Positions 16,501 to 21,717 of a stretch of DNA of 21,717 nucleotides are shown here, one piece after another. The stretch lies in the IMG/VR virus record IMGVR_UViG_3300024520_000545, positions 1 through 21,717 of that record; one strand, 5' to 3'. The notes beneath the pieces were generated by a model. The model did not search any database, was not told the DNA's origin, and saw only the letters and a list, made by a program, of their open reading frames with translations. The position numbers were made by a program, and so were the translations under genes. The stretch is from a virus. Positions within the stretch are counted from its first letter, which is position 1. Every line of letters begins with the position of its first letter.

Positions 16501-18813
16501 ACGGGTGGTGTATTCAAAGAACTCTCGCCGAGAATCAGCGCCTTCCAAGCGAAGAAATCTGCCTTCTAAAACAGCGGCGTCGTCTGCGCTTAACAAGCGT
16601 TGCCCATTAATTTTGATGCGACCGTAGTCTCGAAGCATGCGTTGCACTTGCGCTGTGGATCGAGGAAGGTCATCAAAGTTGACGTAACGTTGAGCAACGT
16701 AGTCACTGACGACTTGGACCATTCGTCGTCCTTTGACAGCCCGTGCGGGACTAGCCAAAAGTTTTGTGGCTGATCCGGTGAGGGAGTCACCTGCGCGGAT
16801 GGCGAGGGGAGCATATATCTCACGCTCCATCGCCGCTCTGCTTCGCATCTCTTCTCGCACCACTCTGGCAGATACGGCGTCGTCTCCTAATCCTTGAAGT
16901 AACCCTCTCGCTCCGGCTTCTTCAATGAAAGCTCGCGGCCCTGCTACGGAGTCAGCTAACCATTGGTCTATGGCGGCGTCTGCGAGATCCATACTGTCTT
17001 GGTCGTTGGCTGCTATGAAACGTGCGACGGGGTTGCCGTATTCGCCGCCGACTCGGGGTGCGTAACTTTCCATTTGGCGTGCATCGAAACGGCTTTTGAT
17101 GTCGAAAACGAATCCGAAGTCCCATTCTTCGCTTGGGGCTAACGCTCCGTAGATGCCGTCCACGAGTTCGTCTCGTTTTGTAACTAGGTTTTCTAATTCT
17201 GGTGTCAACCTGCGTAGTTGACTCATTTCTATTGGGAAATCCTCAGACCCACTTACGAAACCGGTGTCACCTGTGAAATCGTCTGCGAACCAACGACGGA
17301 AAGCTGATTCTTCAAGGGGGAATGACATATAGGCTTCTTCTCGAGCCATGTCTAAAAGTCCTTGATTCCAAGCGTCGCCCGCATCGATGTTGCCGGTGAG
17401 AAGAAAACCAAGATCCTCTCCGGCTTCATACAGTTCGTTTATTTCTTCTGGCCCCAGTGTTTCTTCAAAATACTCTTGTAACCGGTTTTGGTCCCATGTC
17501 TGAATTTCGTCCCATCGGTCGTCCGGGGAATCAGCGGAGTCCCAGTCAACTAAACGGCGACGACGCTCAATAGCTTCAGGGGTTGTAGTAGCGTGCCTCC
17601 CTCTCGCCATTACGTTGTCGCGTAGGCGGTTGATCTGGTTATCTACATCTTCGAGTTCGTCAAACGCAGAAGCGAAAACACCTGGGGCTGGGTCGGGAGC
17701 TGACGCAATGTCGCCTAGTAACCCCCCCTGCATTTCTGATGCTGCTTCTTGCGCCGCTTTCACAGCGTTCTGATCACCAAGCATGTAAAGGTAATGGTTG
17801 CGACGCATCTCAGAGTTCGTTGCTCGAGCCAACGCCATCGCCACTTCAGGCTTCATGCGTTTACGTCCAACCATTTGTTGAATCTCAACGGCTCGCTGCC
17901 CCACCAAATCTTCCCACTCGGGACTGTTTTTGGTGGCTTGACGGATACGTTCCGAAACAGGTAACGCTTCTATCGCCGTATCCAGATTTGTCCAGTTTTT
18001 AGAATTGACGGCTTCTTGGGCACGAGACGAAGTGAAGTTTTGGATCTCGTCGCCGGTAAGTTTTCTGCCGTACAACGTGCGTGTGGGAGTCATCTCCCCT
18101 CGCCGTGTACGCCGCAACATTCGTGCAACGTCTGTTGTGCCTGTCGCCGCGAACCGTCCCGCCCGCGCCAGTTGCATGTATTTGCCGGGAATGAGTAACG
18201 GATCAAGGAACAAGGTTTCAGCGAAGTCCCATGCACCGGAATACAAGTTGAAGAACGAGCTTTGTGCGGCTTCGTCTACTGCTCGAGGATCTCTGGGGTC
18301 GACTCGCATTGTGGCGAGAGCCATTGCCCGTCCAAGACTTACCCCGCGCCCTCCGCCTTCTTCGTTGCCGTAAAGAGCGGCATCAATTTCGGAGGTGCCG
18401 CTAGCAATTTCCCACGCTGTTTCGTAACTGTCAAGGTCGAAGAATCCCCCTAAGCCTTCTTGGGTGGCAATGTTGAATCCGAGAAGCCCAGCGGAAATGG
18501 GGCGTTCTATCCACTGGTCTTGCCATGCGTCCACACGACCTAAAACTTCAGTTGTGAACGTGCCAACGGGTTTCCGAATTTCTTCGGGTATTGCCCCAAT
18601 GCTTTGACCGCCGATTCCTTCGGGACCGATAGCGGTCATCATGAGCCCACCGACAACGTCGTCTTGGATGATGCCGAGGAGAGTGTTTCCGAAACCTTCG
18701 TATTCGTCTTCGGTGAACGGGGCGCGGGCTATATCAAACGTAAGATCTTTCCATGCTTCACCGTGATCAACGAGCGCCCCCCCGATCTTCGACACTCGAT
18801 CCCAGAACCCCAT
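10504..18813 (-). CDS. giant cysteine-free putative internal (ejection) virion protein
   Basis: 2769 residues in one uninterrupted frame of 8310 bases, ATG at 18813 overlapping the upstream TAA (TAATG). I find no cysteine in it. The N-terminal third is helical. WRPAVLLRPAWPLRVVGDEVLR (near 920-940) is a basic aromatic segment I recall from large actinophage virion proteins. About 1080-1900 is very acidic and contains two related elements, GYSEDDIAHFYVARRGG (from 1223) and GYADEDIAYFYAGRAG (from 1704). A lone hydrophobic stretch, LLGYGLLGPVGAVGGYALALG, lies near 1545-1566 between basic residues. The C-terminal third has STFMPFLGAWQEVITRW (about 2245-2262) and resembles domains of large polyvalent proteins carried in phage heads. 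I looked for T7/N4-type RNA polymerase, HExxH peptidase and P-loop motifs and saw none. Storage in the head and ejection with DNA is inferred from size, context and the missing cysteine. Confidence 0.7.
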   Translation of the reverse strand: MGFWDRVSKIGGALVDHGEAWKDLTFDIARAPFTEDEYEGFGNTLLGIIQDDVVGGLMMTAIGPEGIGGQSIGAIPEEIRKPVGTFTTEVLGRVDAWQDQWIERPISAGLLGFNIATQEGLGGFFDLDSYETAWEIASGTSEIDAALYGNEEGGGRGVSLGRAMALATMRVDPRDPRAVDEAAQSSFFNLYSGAWDFAETLFLDPLLIPGKYMQLARAGRFAATGTTDVARMLRRTRRGEMTPTRTLYGRKLTGDEIQNFTSSRAQEAVNSKNWTNLDTAIEALPVSERIRQATKNSPEWEDLVGQRAVEIQQMVGRKRMKPEVAMALARATNSEMRRNHYLYMLGDQNAVKAAQEAASEMQGGLLGDIASAPDPAPGVFASAFDELEDVDNQINRLRDNVMARGRHATTTPEAIERRRRLVDWDSADSPDDRWDEIQTWDQNRLQEYFEETLGPEEINELYEAGEDLGFLLTGNIDAGDAWNQGLLDMAREEAYMSFPLEESAFRRWFADDFTGDTGFVSGSEDFPIEMSQLRRLTPELENLVTKRDELVDGIYGALAPSEEWDFGFVFDIKSRFDARQMESYAPRVGGEYGNPVARFIAANDQDSMDLADAAIDQWLADSVAGPRAFIEEAGARGLLQGLGDDAVSARVVREEMRSRAAMEREIYAPLAIRAGDSLTGSATKLLASPARAVKGRRMVQVVSDYVAQRYVNFDDLPRSTAQVQRMLRDYGRIKINGQRLLSADDAAVLEGRFLRLEGADSRREFFEYTTRDFNKRLARAIYPEKTKDFPQGKTLGQARAALADALNDRIVGAEKMLATGKPWAGRFGADVLGSKLNFRDPETGVWTRLTTPLTTRQLAASKIVPRYDLIYSELRKLGVEETLGTVGKTAPARGIRAIRNSSVIQTPARLSTDVADAIMNVWRPAVLLRPAWPLRVVGDEVLRVASVVGALGQFKAMRHGFGNYRVELLKRKGIDVEDLIAKRMKDELGLSDEVIEGLLPAVYRHVVDDPYHREIIPGYGDTIEESVENFFRAMYDPDDPTVRYLASAVADVIRDADDLGAYRGVLEDIAAPPALDEFEEMAGRGVLREAEPDLPSDLPSGTNLDEFQDEILEYFYDDTDDLYEAIQDEGLLRISDEQFEQVVNRLEDAVDRLEADSDPLTDPAVRLIEIIRETEVHTFFDEFIDELREARSSIPPGERAIGIDDQGRALYATNSIQLGRRSGYSEDDIAHFYVARRGGDVELGYEEYLEDLADLRGGIDETIGTLSVVRFFERVREDAARDNVITGGGRSVDEVVAAQRNAIASELGIDPDDITSTDLERYHLIYDNQSARRHNLPVENITAERHAWETQEGLRISAVRGLEAIATTDDLRNFLAPGSGGGQSVPLQQMLNLPVGNMVDDLLNQIADAIDANDMESVLRLTDELGASLDDLSAQYWAQNEADGLIDMDELASVGPDIGQHMDPEWKEGVGGPLNEVLVDAIENQFGREALEAAISEIDADDYFVYQSFVEQFGDDAATTLVGDLIYDEWGKVARQRGLAARTLLGYGLLGPVGAVGGYALALGSQRRTVQRLAQRTLGERFSDDLVMEGRQLLDQAAYIETVQTLDELTVEDLDDFQSLAQGGAYEGVHAELFQFSDPQEFIEHLMYRSDEFTSDVSRAYETDFDEFGNEFVVGEYDVEGGAFPDARETRRTESLYEILKEQGYADEDIAYFYAGRAGVEFADRDQMSDFGRQMGELDDELEATARRIAEDTPFSSADREIINAELEETLSRMTEEEIVEYFEGLNPFELERYLRDEEVFNNILESLRDIHDFDDVERLGLFELRERMLSLRSADRSVSGSYATAHAAWLEDKTAYNEIALQKMIEEMGPDLEAAKESLRRAGELLLTQEKTLRDAIALHYKDAPVTPEAEQGLEMLDKAGVMLEKAGRNPSYMGGVMVRNAFGDTKANQEIWRGRVSADRTASRLIEQGSSRVRADIDAATEWMPLVRGDVGERQFAQAWERVVNRQWRATGAPDLPGNQYLRLVWANTADVRTYKQDLLDFLGTSAGLRVLDDLGVPNLPEAVKALVEAVYDTSNQMLPRLLPSTGAGYDVVDEFTKLREKMATGQGRDIRWASVTEILDEIGPERSASLLGRSGMDTTVGQTAGVSPRNMVSGRLKRYAENGFNILATLPTDNLTRNPYFRHRFQTEVTRRLSAYWDSDEQRYLIEPKQLDRIENEARNKALEDVRYLLYDLTEATRLQEVMSTFMPFLGAWQEVITRWAGIAAENPMYVARVLDNFNSIPITEDDDGNRWMVFRLPQTIGRIASIGPDWPGAGALTEPFVGNTMRFSKDGLSMLAAGGPSFGPIGLIPMSEMSVAEPKLYDAVSWAFPYGLPQGVSMTDRALGQLFPAWTKRLVGTFAGSGERERMMLQVAQSKEVRLRQQPSLSGEYPDRFSEILATDKAIFQKEVLEETKALMFARAFASFTMPTTLQVSSPYQFYIENLRRLREEDPANATELFIQQHGDEFWALTSRMTRTNNGVAPTLESMEEFEKAGFAELVVNHPELGGLITGSYGSQTTGAFHEAVYRRQQSESVTPGAETKMRERVPLADYMESADVSQGWTKLSELYDIRDAELDSIGQAGGNSSIRANPKVQQWMQWEISQLAASHPAWWDAFNVRDKAKDQKLFKGLYAIVGNETLRLRPEIDVLVDYLADRKVAVAELAERKNAGGSGSLDARANEDVAEWWEFTKRQYRDIPEFSAVFTRFLEFDDLDPLTWELTLRAQI

Positions 18814-19163
18814 TACACAATGCCGTTGCGAGTATTAGCAACCCGCATTTGACGCAACAACTTTTTTGTTTCCCGTGAAGCAAAGGGTTGTGAGGCCACC
18901 ATTTCCAAGAGAGGTGTCATTGCCGCCATTGCTTCGTTTGAAACAACGGTGGGGGCGCGAGGGGGAAGTCCCACCCCTGGAGTCATAATGGATTCACCGG
19001 GTCGTTCCGTTGCGCGAGTGAATTCACCTACTGCACCGGGGGCAGGGAACTGCGCCATTTGAGGTAACGGCATTGCCCGTTGCGCTTCTTCTTGAGCTAC
19101 CACTTCACCATACGGCTGGTCTTTAGCGGTCTGAATTTTTTGTCCTGCACCTTTGCGTGGCAT
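18813..19163 (-). CDS. small hypothetical protein between portal and giant gene
   Basis: 116 residues, ATG at 19163 with a one-base overlap to the portal stop and another to the giant gene start at 18813. The N-terminus is basic (MPRKGAGQKIQTAKDQ). The middle is rich in Pro, Ala and Met and looks disordered (MPLPQMAQFPAPGAVGEF). The C-terminus forms a probable helix (NEAMAAMTPLLEMVASQ, ETKKLLRQMRVANTR). It has no cysteine and no family I recognise. Position suggests a head or portal-associated factor, for instance a small chaperone or adaptor for the internal protein, but nothing in the sequence proves it. Confidence 0.65.
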   Translation of the reverse strand: MPRKGAGQKIQTAKDQPYGEVVAQEEAQRAMPLPQMAQFPAPGAVGEFTRATERPGESIMTPGVGLPPRAPTVVSNEAMAAMTPLLEMVASQPFASRETKKLLRQMRVANTRNGIV

Positions 19164-20923
19164 TACAACGCCCCTAACAGTTGACCAAGATCAACTTCTT
19201 CTTCAGCGGCTCCCGCTGCTTCTACCATTGCTTCGGCTCCCATCCCAGGCATCGCCAACCCTGGTTGGGCTTCCGCTGCGCTGGCTTCCACCATTGTGGC
19301 TTGCCGCTCTTGTGCTTCTTTCTGCACTTTCTCTACAGCTTCAGCGAGTTCCAACTGGTTCGTGGAAACGAGTTCCATGATGCGAGCCAAATCGGCGGGC
19401 GGAATAGCGCCTTCCGATGCTTGCTGTTGAATGGAGTTAAGTAACGCTTGTTCCAGTTGTTCGGATACCACGGCGTCATGTTCAAATTCTGGGTCTTCGA
19501 CCAGCGGGTCGATAGCCATGAACGAACGCTTCGACATGGTACCCATCCCAACTCGCTGACCTCCACCAATAACAAGGTTGTTGATGTCCGTTCCCGCTTG
19601 GGAGTAGGTGACTACGTTGTCTGTGGAATCGAAGTTGGTGTTGGGGGTGTAATCCACTCGACCTTTAGCGTTCTTCGTGGTGACATAAAACGATTTGCCT
19701 TTGTTGCCGGCATACGTTTTTGCCATGTTGATAGCAATCTCGTTTTCTTCTTGAAGGGAACGCGCCATGATTCGTTGCGCTTCTTGCACGGGGAAGTCCA
19801 CAACAGCGGACAGTACGGCGTCGCCACGGCGACCGGTACGAATGTTGGTGGGTGACTCCCCACCGAACTCTGCGGGAATACCAGCAGTTAAACGCTGTGC
19901 ACGTTCCAAACGGTCGATTGCGGGGTTCGTCATATAACCGGGTTGCATTTGCATGTCATGCAGCTCACCGCCACGAATAACACCCACCTCGCCAGTGAGC
20001 CCGTCGGCGGGGTTCACAATTTGTGGGGTTTCTCCGGGTCGACCTATCAGCCAAGTATCAGGGAACACCCCTTTTTGTACGGCGATCACTTCGAGCGCCA
20101 TCAGGCGGGCTTGCATCTGATACATGCCGAGGATGCCATCGAACTGGCCTTGGCTTCCGTCAAGGTTGATGCGTTCGGCGCACACTACGGGGCATTCCCC
20201 CAGGGGGTTTGCTACCCGTTCCAACTCGACAACAATTCTTTCATCAGAATCGGGGGATGTTCCAAACAACCCCGTTTTGACTGGGCCTCGCATCGCTATC
20301 AACACCTGTTCTTCGGCGTCAACGTATTCAATTATTTCGATTGCCTGGTCGTCTCCGGCTCCACTGTCGCCTTGAAACATGCGGGCAGTGGAGGGATACA
20401 TGGAACGCAAATATCCGAGGGAGCGTTCATATGCGAACACCACATCTCGGGGACGCATGTCGTCCACACCGAGAAGCGTTGCCGGATACGCGGTCAACGG
20501 GTCACGCAAATGCCACTCGGGTACACCTTTCTCCGGGTTGAATCGGAGCTGGGTGATGGTGGTGGCGTAACCGATGAGTTGGCGGGCACGTTTCGCAACT
20601 TGCAAATCCATGCGACTGTTTTCCCACCAACCAAAAATGGCTTTACGTCGAATCTCGGCGTTATCTCTCGACCGTTTCCGGGCGGGGTCGGTGGGGGGAC
20701 AGTAAATGTCGGGACGCGTAGACGCTATTCGCATAGCGGTCTGATCCAACCCTTGTGCCAGCAGGTTCGCTACCGCTGATTGTTCATCCGAGTTCAACTC
20801 GGGGAGGGGAACAATTACGTCCCCGTTGTAGTAGTCACGCAGGTTACGCATGCGGGACTTCGCCCCATCGGACGCTTGATTGCGTGACCCATAGATGGCG
20901 ACGATTTCCTCAATAGTTTTCAC
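19163..20923 (-). CDS. portal protein
   Basis: 586 residues, GTG at 20923 directly after the terminase TAA, with AGG about ten bases upstream; no nearby ATG fits better. Portal-like features are MRNLRDYYNGDVIVPLPEL (25-43), VANLLAQGLDQTAMRIASTRPDIY, a wing/stem region with WHLRDPLTAYPA, and RAQRLTAGIPAEFGGESPTN (about 335-355). A long helix follows (PVQEAQRIMARSLQEENEIAIN). The C-terminus is Gln/Ala-rich and acidic, as in many portals whose tail contacts scaffold or internal proteins. The protein should form the twelve-fold ring at one vertex, docking the terminase and passing DNA. Terminase-then-portal order supports the call. The family looks SPP1-gp6-like, but I cannot confirm which Pfam group it falls in. 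Confidence 0.85.
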   Translation of the reverse strand: MKTIEEIVAIYGSRNQASDGAKSRMRNLRDYYNGDVIVPLPELNSDEQSAVANLLAQGLDQTAMRIASTRPDIYCPPTDPARKRSRDNAEIRRKAIFGWWENSRMDLQVAKRARQLIGYATTITQLRFNPEKGVPEWHLRDPLTAYPATLLGVDDMRPRDVVFAYERSLGYLRSMYPSTARMFQGDSGAGDDQAIEIIEYVDAEEQVLIAMRGPVKTGLFGTSPDSDERIVVELERVANPLGECPVVCAERINLDGSQGQFDGILGMYQMQARLMALEVIAVQKGVFPDTWLIGRPGETPQIVNPADGLTGEVGVIRGGELHDMQMQPGYMTNPAIDRLERAQRLTAGIPAEFGGESPTNIRTGRRGDAVLSAVVDFPVQEAQRIMARSLQEENEIAINMAKTYAGNKGKSFYVTTKNAKGRVDYTPNTNFDSTDNVVTYSQAGTDINNLVIGGGQRVGMGTMSKRSFMAIDPLVEDPEFEHDAVVSEQLEQALLNSIQQQASEGAIPPADLARIMELVSTNQLELAEAVEKVQKEAQERQATMVEASAAEAQPGLAMPGMGAEAMVEAAGAAEEEVDLGQLLGAL

Positions 20924-21717
20924 TTACAACCTGCCAGACGAAGCGTACTCACTATCTTGCCCTGAAATCCAAGTGGGTCGCCACTGTTTCACCCCAATAC
21001 CTTGGGGGACATATAGCTTTTCAAGATTGTGTTCTAGGAACCATTGTGCCATAACGCAGTCATCGGTGCGGGAACCGGTCCCCTCGGCGTTCCACCGGGT
21101 CACTTCGTTTATTAACAGAAGTGAGTGGGGGCGGGCTTCTGTGTTCTGTTTACCGGGTAAACGTATTCTTCCGACACGCCATAACGGAGCCAACATTTGT
21201 ACCCCATACTTCGGATCGCCTTTGTTTCGGGAATGCGTGTAATGGGGAACAAGTTCCACGCCACGCATCGCAGCCCACCGTTTGAAATGGTCGTACTGCA
21301 AAATGAATTTCTGTGCGGCGTTCGCTTCGATGATCCAATGTGTGAGAGGGCGACCCATGTCGTTGGTGATTTGCCACCAATCTTCAGCTACCCCAGTGAA
21401 CTTTTGTTCGTTATGGTTCCAGTCAAGGAAAGCGGGGGCATCCATTTTGCGGCGATACGATTCCAACAGATACCGGAACTGGGTTTCGGGGTTGTACGCC
21501 CAGCATTGCAACGCCCAAAACTTGGAGGGGGAAGGATCAGCAGTCGCTACGACGAACAGGTCACCGGAAACACCTGCCGGAATTTCCCACAGGTCACGGT
21601 CGTTGTCCCAACATCCCACATAATCCACACCGTCTGCGCCAACACCGCCACTTACCCACAACGGGTCAACGAGAACACTGGCAGGGTTTACGTCTGACTG
21701 CTGGTACAAGACCTCGA
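20924..21717 (-). CDS. large terminase subunit, C-terminal nuclease part (5' end beyond window)
   Basis: The frame is open through the right edge (codons for Glu-Val-Leu precede TyrGlnGln), so this is the distal part of a longer gene. Numbering from the TTG at 21709, about 261 residues are present. An RNase H-like nuclease domain is visible: VVATADPSPSKFWALQ (catalytic Asp58), HWIIEANAAQKFILQ (Glu128) and RTDDCVMAQWF (Asp216/217), the expected three acidic metal-binding positions. This domain cuts concatemeric DNA at the start and end of packaging. The ATPase half (Walker A and B) must lie to the right of the window. Stop and portal start are adjacent without spacing, so the two are one transcript. 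The TTG should not be taken as the true start. Confidence 0.88.
   Translation of the reverse strand, partial: EVLYQQSDVNPASVLVDPLWVSGGVGADGVDYVGCWDNDRDLWEIPAGVSGDLFVVATADPSPSKFWALQCWAYNPETQFRYLLESYRRKMDAPAFLDWNHNEQKFTGVAEDWWQITNDMGRPLTHWIIEANAAQKFILQYDHFKRWAAMRGVELVPHYTHSRNKGDPKYGVQMLAPLWRVGRIRLPGKQNTEARPHSLLLINEVTRWNAEGTGSRTDDCVMAQWFLEHNLEKLYVPQGIGVKQWRPTWISGQDSEYASSGRL

Noticed and set aside
10504-18813. Giant protein as an N4-type virion RNA polymerase
   Set aside because: I searched by eye for the single-subunit polymerase motifs and found none. It stays a hypothesis to test, not an annotation.
19943-20779. Plus-strand open frame of 278 codons opposite the portal gene
   Set aside because: It lies wholly antisense to a well-supported portal gene, has no recognisable domain or ribosome site, and all other genes are on the minus strand; it is a codon-bias shadow.
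21707-21709. TTG as the true start of the terminase gene
   Set aside because: The frame is open to the window edge and the ATPase half is missing, so this codon is an internal leucine.

Overview
The window is a stretch of a tailed double-stranded DNA phage (or prophage) genome. It carries most of a virion-structure and lysis module. Every supported gene lies on the minus strand, so the genes read from the right edge (21717) to the left edge (1). They are packed with start/stop overlaps of the TAATG, ATGA and GTGA type. By eye the G+C content is near one half. I see no rRNA, tRNA, integrase, insertion sequence or CRISPR array.

Layout in transcription order. The DNA-packaging genes come first: the nuclease end of the large terminase (cut by the window edge), the portal protein and a small unknown protein. 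Next are four putative internal or ejected virion genes: a 2769-residue giant, then proteins of 243, 539 and 374 residues. The only sizeable non-coding gap (6907-7032) follows and holds a candidate promoter. The capsid block comes next: scaffold, then an N4-gp56-type major capsid protein, a strong RNA hairpin, and small genes including a 41-residue highly basic protein. Then come a 147-residue structural protein, a tail-fibre-like protein, a glycine-rich fibre protein and a 128-residue fibre-associated protein. After these lie a 2-oxoglutarate/Fe(II) oxygenase, an amidase endolysin, a holin with a TTG start, a repeat-rich structural protein, and at the left edge the start of an FmdB-type zinc-ribbon gene.

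Organism: no tape-measure, tail-tube or tail-assembly gene lies anywhere between the terminase and the lysis genes. With the giant internal protein, this suggests a podovirus-like virion, although tail genes could lie outside the window. The holin, the amidase plus peptidoglycan-binding endolysin and the 374/539-residue proteins resemble families I associate with phages of Actinobacteria. The 128-residue protein, the oxygenase and the fibre types are common in marine or freshwater viral genomes. The host is therefore probably an aquatic actinobacterium; this is inference.

How the genes may work together: scaffold, capsid and portal build the head, and terminase fills it. The cysteine-free internal proteins are probably stored in the head and ejected with the DNA. 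The fibres mediate attachment, the oxygenase may modify a protein or nucleotide, and holin plus endolysin release progeny. The most unusual points are the 2769-residue protein with no cysteine, the hairpin just behind the capsid gene, and the opposed promoter-like signals in the gap before the capsid block.
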